Shown: positions 11,371 through 20,924, counted from the stretch's first letter. The stretch: DNA of 53,881 nt from Prorocentrum cordatum (GCA_963575745.1 CAUYUJ010017891.1:37501-91381), one strand, 5' to 3'. Notes: generated from the sequence alone by a model not told the origin. Program-made: numbers and translations.

Positions 11371-11519
11371 TGGGGGAGGAAGGGCCGGGCGGGCGGGGCC
11401 CGAACGGGCAGGTCGGGCGTGCAGGCCGCTGCGGCAGGCGGGCGGGCTTTCGAGCAGCCCAGCGGGCGGAGGCCCGACGGGCGGAGCCCCGCCGGGCGGG
11501 CGGGCGCGCCAGCAAACGC
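11371..11519. repeat. GGGCGGGC-type repeat
   Basis: Words such as GGGCGGGCGGGGCCC and AACGGGCAGGTCGGGCG recur, matching the stretch at 6041-6300. Confidence 0.6.
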
Positions 11520-11908
11520 CGGAGACGACAACGCCGGCGACGACGACGCCGACGCCCACAAAGATGCAGACGAACGACCACGACGGCGACCACGACGACG
11601 ACCACGACGACGACCACGACGACGACCACGACGAATGCGACAACCGGCACCGCGACGACGAACACGACGATGACGACCACGACGACGCGACTGGCGACGA
11701 CGACGACTACGACGGCGACGACGACGAGCACGAGCAACGACGATGCTGCACGACGACGAGGGTAAACACGACGACGAAGATGACGACGACGACGACGAAG
11801 TCGACGACGACGACGACGGTGCACGACGACGTGCGACGACGACCAACACAACGACGACAACAACAATGACAACCACGACGACCACGACGAGCAAGACGAC
11901 GACGACGA

Positions 11909-11941
<33 letters not shown>

Positions 11942-12180
11942 CTGACCACGACAACGACCATTACGACGACGCCGATGACGACGCAAACAATGACGACAGC
12001 GACGACGACCATGACGACGTCGACGAAGACCGACACGACGACGACAACGACGACGACAACGACGACGATGTCGACGACAACGACGACGACGAACACGACG
12101 AAAACGACGAACACGACGAACACGACAACTGCGATCACGACGACGCAAACGACGACGGACCGCGACGCCGCCGACCAGCA
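11520..12180. repeat. GAC/CGA trinucleotide microsatellite, 660 bp
   Basis: The plus strand is dominated by GAC units with AAC, CAC and GAT variants. In frame this reads as long D, T or R runs on the plus strand and V or S runs on the minus strand, so several long open frames exist without any sign of selection. Confidence 0.95.
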
Positions 12181-12384
12181 CGACTGCTCTCTCGCCGCGT
12201 GACAGCGCGTGAGGAGCGGCCGCGCGACCGCCCGCTCCGCCCGCTCCGCCCGCCCGCCCGCCCGCCCGCCCGCCCGCTGGCCCGCCCGCCCGCGCGAGGG
12301 CGCGCCGGCCCGCTCGCCTGCCCCCTCGGCGGCGACGGTGACGGAAACGGCGGGAACGACGATGACGAGTGCGACGTCGACGAG

Positions 12385-12387
<3 letters not shown>
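12181..12387. other. GC-rich island with CCCGCCCGCC run
   Basis: Includes a CCCG tetranucleotide run at about 12238-12292. No gene was recognised. Confidence 0.6.
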
Positions 12388-12481
<94 letters not shown>

Positions 12482-12513
12482 ACATCATCATCATCATCAT
12501 CATCATCATCATA

Positions 12514-12548
<35 letters not shown>

Positions 12549-12770
12549 CGGGGGGGGGGTCATCGTCATCAGCATCACATCAGCATCAGCATCTAGCATC
12601 AAGCATCATCCCTCATCAGCATGCAGGCACTCAGCATATCATCATCAGCATCAGCATCAGCATCATCATCATGCATCAGCATCGCATCAGCATCGCATCA
12701 GCATCAGCATCAGCATCATCAACATCATCATCATCATCATCATCAGCATCAGCATCAGCATCAGCATCAG

Positions 12771-12852
<82 letters not shown>

Positions 12853-12870
12853 GCCATCATCGCCATCATC
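12388..12870. repeat. CAT/ATC microsatellite with CAG interruptions
   Basis: An almost pure ATC repeat at 12388-12546 is interrupted by ACATC and a G9 run at about 12549-12557. It continues as mixed CATCAG/CATCAT to 12870. Translated frames are poly-I, poly-S, poly-H or, on the minus strand, poly-D or poly-M. Confidence 0.95.
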
Positions 12871-13199
12871 GATGACGCATGCGACGTCGACGACGAGGAA
12901 GACGACGGCAAAAAGGAGGTTTCCTCCGCAAGCTTGAAGCTGGGGCTCCCCTTGTATCAAGGGGCCCTAAGACACACAAATCAATACACACAACTCCCAG
13001 GATTCCTTACATTTTCCTCTATTTTGGGGGTTTCTGTCTTCCCCCCCACTTCCACTATTTTCCCATATTTTCCTGGGAGTCGACGATTGATTGATTGTAG
13101 CCATTTTGGGGTCCCACGGGCGCGCTCTTGAAGAGGGAGGGAGGGGGGAGAGGAGACAAGAGCCAGAGTGGGTGCGCAACCGTCTAATCTGATGTCCTA
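12871..13199. other. No recognisable gene
   Basis: Mixed unique sequence, pyrimidine-rich near 13000-13080 and purine-rich near 13125-13170. Confidence 0.4.
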
Positions 13200-13385
13200 C
13201 CCGTCCCTCCTGCGAGGCGGGGATTTATCCACAACCACCGCCTGTGAACCGACGTCCTGGTGCCCCAGCGGGCGGCGGATATCGATATATTTCGGCCCCC
13301 GGGGGCCCGAATATGTCCATATCCACCGCCTGCCGAGTCTGCGAAGACTGACCCTCCAGGCGGTGGATATGGATCAATTCCCGCC
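13200..13385. repeat. Cluster of GGCGGTGGATATGGA inverted repeats
   Basis: TCCATATCCACCGCCTG at about 13315-13331 is inverted at 13359-13375 (CAGGCGGTGGATATGGA). Just upstream, GGCGGCGGATATCGATATATTTCGG and a CCCCCGGGGG centre form a further near-palindrome with 13305-13328. The cluster could fold as two adjacent hairpins. Confidence 0.7.
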
Positions 13386-13559
13386 TCGGACCTCCCATCC
13401 CTGACCATGGCGTAGACCTCCTCTCTGTTTGCACAGTCGGGTGTCGAGCAGGGCAATGACCCCATGATGTGCACGGCGCAGTACGGCGTAGAAGAGCACG
13501 GCAAAGCGTAACATGTTCGGAGGCACACCAGACAGGCCGCAAGACGAAACATGTACATG

Positions 13560-13745
13560 AGCGGCTCGGAAAAAGCGGAAGCGCAAACTGCGAGCCAACG
13601 CTAAAACAGGAACACGATTTGGAAGATCCGCAAAAAAGAAATGAGGTCAGCGCTGCAGCGGGAGTAGGATTCGGAAGGACTGAGAGCCAGAAAATGGAGC
13701 CAACGCTGTAGCGGGAGCGGCATTCGGGAAACACGGAAAGCGTTC
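13560..13745. repeat. Short degenerate tandem around CAACGCTGTAGCGGGAG
   Basis: Two to three diverged units share the pattern CAGCGCTGCAGCGGGAG / CAACGCTGTAGCGGGAG followed by ATTCGG. They are spaced by about 55-60 bp. Confidence 0.5.
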
Positions 13746-13781
13746 GGATTGCAACAACAAATATGATCGATCACCTTTGGG

Positions 13782-13881
13782 NNNNNNNNNNNNNNNNNNN
13801 NNNNNNNNNNNNNNNNNNNNNNNNNNNNNNNNNNNNNNNNNNNNNNNNNNNNNNNNNNNNNNNNNNNNNNNNNNNNNNNNN
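13782..13881. other. Assembly gap of 100 N
   Basis: A run of exactly 100 N, which is a conventional scaffold gap. It joins unique sequence on the left to a GAG/GAT tract on the right, so the real distance is unknown. Confidence 0.99.
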
Positions 13882-14125
13882 GACGATGATGGAGGCCGAT
13901 GAGGGGGAGGACGACAATGGGAGGACGATGATGAAAGGACGATGATGAAAGGACGAGGGGTGGAGAGGGAGGACGAGGAAGAAGAGGAGGAGGAGGACGA
14001 GGTGGGGGAGGAGGATGACGATGACGATGAGGACGAGGACGAGGAAGAGGAGGAGGAGGAGGAACAGGAGGAGGAGGAGGAGCAGGAGGAGGCGGAGGAG
14101 GAGGAGGAGGAGGAGGAGGAGAGCG
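13882..14125. repeat. GAG/GAC/GAT purine-rich tract
   Basis: Imperfect GAG units with GAC and GAT variants follow the gap directly. Confidence 0.9.
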
Positions 14126-15596
14126 CCATCGACAAGGAATGTGGGGGCCACGAGGTCCGCCGGCTCGACAACGCCCGCGTCGCCCGCGCCCGCCCCCTCA
14201 CTCTTATCCGCAATTGCGGGGTGCTGCATATATCTTGGGCCGGGGCCGTCAGCCCCCACCGCCAACCCAAGTTTTACTCTCATGGTTGGCCAGTAAGTTT
14301 AGGCTCCTTCTCCAGCTGGGCGTAGTCGGCGCGGGATCCTCTCGGGCTCGGGAGGTCAGAGGGCTGCTCTTGTCGTCGCCGGCCTCCTTGCAGCAAGGGC
14401 TGGATGTCCGCGTTGACCAAGTCTCGCGCGTTTAGCAGCATGCGGGACATCGCGACCCATTCAACCTTCAGGTTGGGGAATCCACCCTCGCCGACGTAGA
14501 CGGGTGCACGGTGGCTTTCGCTGTCGAATCTAAGGCGCAGGCGATGTCTGAGCGGCGCGAGTGGCTTCTCCAATCTTTTGGCCGAGGCGCCCGACGAGCG
14601 CGCCGGCGCGCGCGCGCCAGCAGACCGTGGACGCCCGCGACTACTTCGAGCAGAGACGGAGCCGTCATCTCGGTCCCCTTCGCCTTGCTCTCTGCCGAAG
14701 CTAGTGAGTTCAGTAAAGTGTGGAAGGCCGCCGCACCCCCTTCCCCCTGACTCCGCTTTCCAGTTTGTAGGCCCCTCCCGCGCCTTTCGGCAGACGAGCT
14801 GAGGGCCTGGAGGCTGGCCGAGAAGGGGCCCGCCCGATCTTCGGACCTGCCGCTGTCGACGCCGAAGAGAAGAGAAGGCATCGCTCGGACGTGCGCGTTC
14901 TTTCTCGGCGAGGGCCATCGAGGAGCATCCTGGATCATCCTGCCCCCCAAAAAAGCCGCACGAAAGCGAAAAGCGAACGGGGACTGGACGTCCGATCGAT
15001 GGCACGAAGAGAAGGCAGTGGAGGGCGGTCTTGCTACCTCCCAGCTGAGCTGGGGCCTCCAAGTGGACACCGCGCTGCAGACGGCGAAGCTCCCCGAGGC
15101 CCATTCGCCAACGGATGCCATTCGCCAACGGCGCCTGCGACCGGGGCAACACATGGGACGGAAGTGCTGAGGGCACGCTCCAGTTCGCGACCATCGCCAG
15201 CCTTGTGCTCAAACAGGAGCTAGGTGCCGTGAATCGGCATCTGAAGCCAGCAGACCCCCTTCGACACGCCGTGCCCCTGGAGAGGACCGTGCGAGACGCA
15301 GCGGGCCTTGGAGGAATGGTGGGAAGCGGTGGAAGTCATCCAGCTCCACGCAGAAGTACCCGCCGCCTGGGCGTCCCCGTCCCACTTCCTCAATAGTCTG
15401 GCCTCGCCATTTGCCCCGCAGGAGAGCCTGCCATTCCCATGGGGGGGAGCGGGAGCTGGTCTGGACGGAGGGGGACGGCAGTGCCGTCGGCTGGTCATCC
15501 CAGGTCTATTGCGTGATAGGGCGGAGGAGGCTCTGTCTCACTCACTATCTCTCTATCCCTCTTTTTGCATTTGTTCTCTTCCTTTATGTATCCATA
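14126..15596. other. 1.5 kb without a recognisable gene
   Basis: Mixed-composition sequence with open frames on both strands, the longest about 310 codons on the minus strand. None shows a motif I can name. A plus-strand stretch at about 14780-15170 has plausible protein-like composition but lacks any diagnostic feature. Confidence 0.35.
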
Positions 15597-15598
15597 TC

Positions 15599-15621
<23 letters not shown>
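15597..15621. repeat. TA dinucleotide microsatellite
   Basis: About twelve TA units followed by CACAC. It lacks promoter context, so I treat it only as a microsatellite. Confidence 0.9.
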
Positions 15622-15629
<8 letters not shown>

Positions 15630-16574
15630 CGGAATTGGGATGTGGGCGAGAGCGAGAGAAGGAACAACAGGAGGACCAGGATAAGTGGCTAGAAGGGGAC
15701 GAGGAGGAGGAAGAGGATGAGGAGGAGGAGGAGGACGGACTTTCCCTTGGCCTTTCCCAGACTGGCGCAGTCGGGGCTGAAAGGAGCTCAGGAGGACTTC
15801 ATTTGAATGGCTTTCCCGCCGAAGTCCCGCCGAAGCTCTGGAGAGGACCCACGACCTCATCTTGGTGGGGGGGGGCTCTCCATTGCAGCACTTAGACTCC
15901 TCCGAAAGTCCTCTGAGGTGTCTTCTACCCTCCCGATTCCGACACCCGCACAATTTACATATCCAATAGGGCTCATAACAGGCAAGCTAGTGAGAGGGGT
16001 GTCCACGCCTCGTCTGGCAAGCGATCCGGGCTGGGTGTGACCAGGGGGGAGGTGGCCCAGGGCATTGTTTCGAAAGCCATTCGTTCAAAACTTTCCTAAA
16101 CACGAGTTTGCTGACTGAGCATTGAGCAGCTCCATCTGGTCTTCGGCAAGCATAACGTATGGGTGGAGTCCGCTTGGGCACTCGCGAGAGCGTCGGGGCG
16201 AGATCGTTTCTTCGACCTCATCTGTCTCGTCGAGGGCTCCGAATTCTTAGGCTCATAATCGTTTAAAGTGGCACGACTTATCCGATTCCTGACAAGGGTG
16301 GCAGCGGCGACAGCCCACTTCTAGCAAGAGTGGCGCGCAGGTGACAGTTGATGTGATCATGCTGCCTTGGCTGCGAGCTCATCTACAGCATCGCTCCCAC
16401 ACCAATTTTTGAAAGGAACACACTTTGACTCAGCCATCTGACTTCCGTAGCTTGCTGTCTGTTACGAGTCTCTGTGCCGATCTGCGACCACAACTCTCCC
16501 ACTGTGGCCGTTCTCTCGACCAGCCTATGAATGGGACGTCCGAGTCAGTCTAGAAACGTAGTCCGAATTTCTTA
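15622..16574. other. No recognisable gene
   Basis: A short GAG tract is at 15698-15735. The remainder is unique, moderately AT-richer sequence with no identifiable motif. Confidence 0.4.
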
Positions 16575-16730
16575 ATAAGCGTCGGGGGGGCGTCACCCCC
16601 GCTGACAGCCTCACATCGACCCCGTCGCGGGCAGCCACCGCGCGCCGACGGCGCTCCGACCCCCGTCGCAGCGCGACGACGAGGCGAGGTTGACCCCCCG
16701 TCGGGGGGGGTACCCCCCCACGCTCATCAA
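16575..16730. mobile_element. Possible small TIR element with G-run/C-run ends
   Basis: The left end (TAAGCGTCGGGGGGG) and the inverted right end (TGAGCGTGGGGGGG) resemble each other over about 15 bp. Further G-run/C-run complementarity lies just inside. No target duplication was found. The G and C runs make chance similarity likely enough to keep confidence low. Confidence 0.35.
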
Positions 16731-16829
16731 GAAACCCATAAATACTCAGCACTTCTCTGACCAAGCAGGAGGAGCAGGAGCAGGACGAGGAACGAAGGAC
16801 AAGGAGCAGCAACAGCACGAGGAGCCCTC

Positions 16830-17515
16830 ATCTGGTGTTCCGAACTGCCGAGAGGAAAGCTCTGAATTCCGCCTGCTGTTGGCTTGCCTGTGGCCGTCCA
16901 GCGGGGCGCGGGCTCCTCTGATGCAGGGCTGGACCTAAGCGGTGTTTTCGGTGATGTCGTGGGCCGTTTTCGTTTCGACTCCGTTTTGCGATAAAGGCGG
17001 ATTCGATGCAAAAGCGAGGGAAAAACGAAAGCAAAGCGAAAACGAACACCGTTTAGGTTCAGCCCTGCTCTGATGGACGGGAGGTGCGGGTTCGAGTTGA
17101 GTGCGACCCAGCCCCATCCGCACGTTCGGTGTCTGGCGTCGTCAGACTCAGCTCCGCCGCTTCCGTCACTGCGCGTCTCCAGTTTTTGGCCTGGCAGCGC
17201 CTCGATGGGGCCCACCTCCGGCTCGCTGAACTTCTCCTCGGCGTACGGTGTCTCGCATGTCGGAGGTGTTGTCCATGCCGCCTCGGGCGGGAAGCCGCGA
17301 AGCCAGAAGTGGGGGTAGTTCTCCGCATCCCGCATCCGCCTCAGCTATCTCGTTGAGATGCCCTGTCTTCTCGACTGCTGGATGCTGCTCTCTGTGCGGG
17401 TAAGATACCCAGATCTTGTCGAAGTGGCCCGCTCTCGCGCCGCAAGAGCAGAGGCTCTTGGACACCTCCTCGCCGAGCATATCGTGATTCCTGGCTGGCG
17501 TCCAAGTGCCCACTG
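16830..17515 (-). mobile_element. LINE RNase H-domain remnant (LINE-B) with a nested MITE
   Basis: On the minus strand, a cysteine-rich stretch (CSCGARAGHFDKIW, near 17450) comes before an open frame from 17335 that reads YPHFWLRGFPPEAAWTTPP. It then gives the RNase H start SDGSGGAESDDARHRTCGWG, with the first catalytic Asp at about 17167. The frame is interrupted at 17067 by the 144-bp MITE. Skipping the MITE and one 8-bp duplication, it continues as GARAPLDGHRQANSRRNSEL near 16915-16855, where the second acidic residue of RNase H is expected. One frameshift lies between the cysteine-rich part and the RNase H part. Assignment to a LINE RNase H tail is from motif recognition; no search was possible. 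Confidence 0.65.
16924..17067. mobile_element. hAT-like MITE, sibling of the 152-bp intron
   Basis: This 144-bp element has terminal inverted repeats CAGGGCTGGACCTAAGCGGT and, inverted from the other end, CAGGGCTGAACCTAAACGGT. It is flanked by a perfect 8-bp duplication CTCTGATG (16916-16923 and 17068-17075). An 8-bp duplication and CAGGG termini are typical of hAT-family elements. The interior (GTGGGCCGTTTTCGTTTCGA, then CGAAAGC and CGAAAACGAA words) aligns with 52878-53021, which has the same length. It has no coding capacity, so any movement would depend on a transposase encoded elsewhere. Confidence 0.9.
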
Positions 17516-17701
17516 TCGAGGCCGTGTGGAGGGCGTCGGCCTCAGGGAGCCTGGAGGACTTGCGGAGGCGCGCCGCATGCCTGTTGAGGTCACTGGCGTC
17601 GATCTCATTCTCGATGCCCTTCCCGTTGTAATGGCTTGCCGCTTTCTTCCACGGTTGCGACTTGACGTCATTGATGACACGTATCCTCGATGACGTGGAA
17701 G

Positions 17702-17895
17702 GGCGGCGTCGAGCGAGGGGGGAAGTGAGAAGGGGCGGGCCTTCTCAGAAGGCTCGGAAGTCCCCTGGCCTTCTGTGAGGTTTCCTCAGCCTTCCCCGAA
17801 GAGAACAATTTCTCAGGAGGCGCGAGGATTTCTGAGAAGCCCCGCCGCCTCTGAGAGGGCCTCATCCGTCTCACTTCCCCCCCTCGCTCGCCGCC
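17702..17895. mobile_element. Palindromic MITE with GGCGGCG termini, copy 1
   Basis: The left end GGCGGCGTCGAGCGAGGGGG continues into GAAGTGAGAAGG, and the right end is its inverted copy with few differences. The interior repeats CTTCTGAGAAGG-type words in both orientations, so nearly the whole 194 bp can fold on itself. A second copy is at 20208-20403. No clear target duplication was found. Confidence 0.75.
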
Positions 17896-18079
17896 GAGAA
17901 GTGCTTCTCTCCGCAGCATCCTCAGCCATCTCCCAGTCGTCGCCTCGGGGGTCTGGCCATCCTGCCTCCCGAAGAGAGTAAGGACGAGCGAACCCAGCGC
18001 CGCCGTACATATTACCCTCGCCTGCACGCTGGCCGTGGGGGGGCTCCCATGGCCTCTCGTGCCGCACAGCTGCGCCGCC

Positions 18080-18305
18080 ATCGCCAGGAGGAGGAGGAGG
18101 AGGAACAGGCAGGAGGGGAGGACGGGGGAGGAGAAGATGGAGGAAGGGAATCTAGACGGAGGAGGAGAGGAGGGGGGAGCGGGCAGGAGGGGAGGACGGA
18201 GGAGAAGAAGATGGAGGAAGGGAAGATTGACGGAGGAGGAGGGGGAGGAGGAGGACGAGGAGGAGGAGGAGGAGGAGGAGGAGGAGGAGGAGGAGGAGGA
18301 GGAGG
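18080..18305. repeat. GAG/GGA tract
   Basis: Imperfect purine units to 18235, then a purer GGA run to 18305. Confidence 0.9.
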
Positions 18306-18326
18306 AGCGCAGCAGCAGCAGGGAGT

Positions 18327-18470
18327 CGGTCGGACCGAGGTGTAAGCTCGATGTTGGTTCGGGGAGGGTATCCTGATGCTCTTCGTGCTTGTTGGATGTT
18401 CTTGTACATCCTGGGGGAGGGCACCCTCGAATGTTCTTCAGTTCGGCTGGCGGAGGGTCTCATGTTGTTG
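18327..18470. repeat. Dispersed GGTCGGACCG repeat, copy 1
   Basis: Starts at GGTCGGACCGAGGTGTAAG and continues with GGGTATCCTGATGCTCTTCG and CTCGAATGTTCTTCAGTTCG. Related copies are at 19920-20050, in part at 41588-41700, and inside the host gene intron at 52247-52385. The family has no visible coding capacity. Confidence 0.75.
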
Positions 18471-18759
18471 AATCGGGCTTCGCGATCAAGGGAGGGGGGG
18501 CAGCGAGGGCTGCCGAGGAGAGGCCCTGCAGGGCCTCGGAAGGGGCCTCTTTTACTAGGGCCCCAGAGGGGGCCTTCAGGGCCCGAGAAGTGCACCTTTC
18601 TCCCCTCCCCATTCATCGCCCCCCCCCTTACCCTTCGGTCGTTGAAGGTAGGTATTTTTGGATTCCCAGATTCCAATCTACTCTAAGCGCCTTCCTACTC
18701 CAATGATCGAGTGGCTTCACCTTCTCCGTCCTCCTCAGGGGGCGGACGGAACCAAACCT
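18471..18759. other. No recognisable gene
   Basis: GC-rich sequence with GGCCCTGCAGGGCCT-type short palindromes near 18520-18600. Confidence 0.4.
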
Positions 18760-19125
18760 ACTTCAACGCCTTCCCACTTCATGCTTCTGCCTACTTCTTC
18801 CAACCGATGGGTAATTCACGCCCAATCGAAGGATGTTCTTCTTAGGGGAACGAACAATGACATAAACATAACAACTCGGAGATCCGCCCGGGGAGACCGC
18901 GGGGGCCCCCTGTCGGCGCCTCTGGCGCCGCCCCTGGCGCGCTCCGCGCGCCAGGGAGGGGTTCCAGCGCTGATCCGAGAAATCCGCGCGGATCTCCGAG
19001 TTGTTATGTTTATGAAAGTTTATGCCATTGTTCGTTCCCCTAAGAAGAACATCCTTCGATTGGGCGTGAATTACCCATCGGTTGGAAGAAGTAGGCAGAA
19101 GCATGAAGTGGGAAGGCGTTGAAGT
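18760..19125. mobile_element. Long inverted repeat element, arms of 128 and 138 bp
   Basis: The left arm 18760-18887 and right arm 18988-19125 are essentially identical in reverse complement. The only clear difference is a short insertion (about 10 bp, CATAAAC-type words) near 19010-19028. A 100-bp GC-rich spacer (18888-18987) with GGCGCCTCTGGCGCC lies between the arms. The inner part, from AGGGGAACGAACAATGACAT inward, has a diverged relative at 26990-27185. This is the structure of a foldback element. It has no coding capacity. Confidence 0.9.
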
Positions 19126-19688
19126 GGGTCCCACTGCCATTGTTCGTTCCCCTACCTCTGTCCCACGTCCGACCGCCGGAGGAGGGCGAGGCTGTGCCCC
19201 CGCGCGCGGCGCGCCGCGCCAGGCGGAGACCGCGGGGGCCCGGGGAGGCCGGGGGCCGCGGCGGCGGCCACTCGCCAGGCGGCGGCGGCGGTTCGCCGGA
19301 CCGTGGCGCTGCGCACTGCGAGTGACCGCGGGGGGGGAGCGGAGCATCGGAGGCAAGGGCGCCCTCGAGGGCGCGAAGTTATGCGCGCTTCGCGCTTCGT
19401 GGTTTGGCTCCGATTCTGCCTCATCCTCCGCTTCTCCCCTGGGAGGCGGCGCGAGAGTGCGAAGTTGTTCGCACTTCGCGCTCTGTGCAGCGCGAAGCGC
19501 GAAGTTGGGAGCCCTTGCGGAGGAAAAGGTATCCGTACCGCGACCCTTCTCTCGTTCTCCCCCTTTCGGGCCTCCTGGGCGGCCCTCGTCGCCACCGCTG
19601 GGTTCGCCTCGGAATCATGGGCAGAACGCACCCCGGGAGAGGTCCGTGGAGTAGCGGTATCGGTACCTTTTGGTTTGCGCAGATCAGG
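19126..19688. other. No gene; GC-rich with CGCGAAG palindromic words
   Basis: CTTCGCGC and GCGCGAAG words near 19370-19505 give short inverted repeats. No protein motif was found. Confidence 0.4.
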
Positions 19689-19870
19689 GGCAACGATAGG
19701 GGGGATGGGCATAGGGGGGGATGCATCGACCCCCAATCGCCCCTTGATCGCCGACAGGGGCCCGATCGCCCCAACCTGCCCAGGACCGTGCAGATTCACT
19801 GTCGGGGGCATATCGCCGATCTATCGGCGATGTATCGCCGATTCCAGTCCGATGTTTCCCCCCCTTATGC
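19689..19870. mobile_element. GGCAACGATAGGGGGG MITE, copy 1
   Basis: The 5' end reads GGCAACGATAGGGGGGATGG. The interior contains ATGCATCGACCCCCAATCGC and TATCGGCGATGTATCGCCGA, and the 3' side ends in CCCCCCTTATGCC. The copy at 40731-40899 shares the interior and has both ends. Here the right terminus looks truncated. Confidence 0.65.
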
Positions 19871-19919
19871 CAGGCCCCTCAACGGAGGGGACGGGAATGG
19901 GATCAATGACGTAGTCATG

Positions 19920-20050
19920 CGGTCGGACCGAGGTATAAGATCGAGGTCAGTTCGGGGAGGGTATCCTGATGTTCTTCGTATTCGTTGGATGTTCTCGTGC
20001 ATCCTGAGGGAGGGTACCCTCGAATGTTCTTCAGTTTGGGCCGGTGGAGG
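19920..20050. repeat. Dispersed GGTCGGACCG repeat, copy 2
   Basis: Aligns from GGTCGGACCGAGGTATAAG through GGGTATCCTGATGTTCTTCG to CTCGAATGTTCTTCAGTTTG with the copy at 18327-18470. Confidence 0.75.
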
Positions 20051-20062
20051 GGCAACGACGTA

Positions 20063-20201
20063 CAGTCAACCCGATTTGTAAGGATGGGCGACTTTCCAAT
20101 GTTACCCTGGCATCCGTCCCCTTCGGCCCATCCTTGGCCGCTTTCGCTGGCCGCGCCCCGCTCGCAAAGTGTCGACACGGCACTTCAAGGCCCTTTGATA
20201 A
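20063..20201 (+). mobile_element. Tc1/mariner-like MITE, copy 2 (3' truncated)
   Basis: Preceded by TA and starting CAGTCAACCCG. The interior CCATCCTTGGCCGCTTTCGC and CGCAAAGTGTCGACA matches the other copies. The 3' terminus is missing, and the next element starts at 20208. Confidence 0.7.
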
Positions 20202-20207
20202 CGTTTC

Positions 20208-20403
20208 GGCGGCGAGCCCGGGGGGGAAGTGAGAAGGGGCGGGCCTTCAAAGAAGGCTCGCAAGTCCTCCGGCCTTCTGAGAAGTTTTCTGATCTTTCCC
20301 CGAAGACACAGAAAACTTCTCAGAAGGAGCGAGGGTTCCTGAGAAGCCCCGCCGCCTTCTGAGAAGGCCTTCCCCTTCTCACTTCCCCCCCTCGTTCGCC
20401 GCC
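20208..20403. mobile_element. Palindromic MITE with GGCGGCG termini, copy 2
   Basis: Its 196 bp align with 17702-17895, with GGGGGGAAGTGAGAAGGGGC at the left and the inverted form at the right. Internal CTTCTGAGAAG words occur in both orientations. Confidence 0.75.
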
Positions 20404-20435
20404 GGCGATGGGAATGGGATCAATGACGTAGTCAT

Positions 20436-20882
20436 ACCAAAATTTGCTTGGACGAGAAAACTTTTGGCCTCAAGCCCTTAGTACACGGGGGAAGGGAGGG
20501 AGGGAGGAGGATGAAGAGGAGGCGGAGGGAAAGGGAAATGGAAAATGAGGAGGAGGAGGAGGAGGAGGACCAGAGTATGTATTCCTAACACGCGCTAGTG
20601 ATGCATCAATATTTCGTCCCATTGACAGGGTCCTTCGTTAACCAATGAAATTTGGCCCATCCTGTCAACGTGTCTGGGTTGCTGGACAATGGCGCACGTC
20701 ACGTGGATCTATTGACAGCCTCTGACGAGGCGTGGAGGGAAATTGCGCAATTTGCACGCCTGAGTCGATGAATGATATCACACAGTATCCACGCACGAAC
20801 CACAGGGCGTGGAACGATTGAACTCTCCAGCATGTTTTCAAGTATTTTCTTGAAGCGCCCCCATGGATGGCTTCTAATAGAT
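20436..20882. other. GGA tract then unique sequence, no gene recognised
   Basis: A purine tract is at 20485-20570. Sequence from 20580 to 20880 is unique and less GC-rich, with an inverted pair TTGACAGG / CCTGTCAA near 20620-20668. No protein motif was found. Confidence 0.45.
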
Positions 20883-20915
20883 CCCAACGGTGTTCATAGT
20901 ATGAACACCGTTGGG
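20883..20915. repeat. Perfect 33-bp palindrome
   Basis: Two 16-bp arms, CCCAACGGTGTTCATA and its exact reverse complement, are separated by a single G. Confidence 0.9.
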
Positions 20916-20924
20916 AATACTGCG

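Larger units (their letters stand above)
19893..20435. repeat. Element cluster between two 26-bp direct repeats
   Basis: The 26 bases at 19893-19918 (GGGAATGGGATCAATGACGT followed by AGTCAT) are repeated without change at 20410-20435. The 491 bp between them hold three different repeats in series: the GGTCGGACCG repeat, a Tc1/mariner-like MITE and a palindromic MITE. The direct repeats also contain the small palindrome ATGAC-GTA-GTCAT. Confidence 0.8.

Noticed and set aside
11743-13131. 462-codon open frame
   Set aside because: It runs through GAC and CAT microsatellites. Composition alone explains the lack of stops.
14280-15212. 310-codon minus-strand open frame
   Set aside because: No domain or motif is recognisable, overlapping frames exist on the plus strand, and GC-rich composition can explain the length.
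15597-15621. TATATA run as a promoter TATA box
   Set aside because: It is a simple TA microsatellite with no downstream gene, and dinoflagellates are not known for classical TATA boxes.
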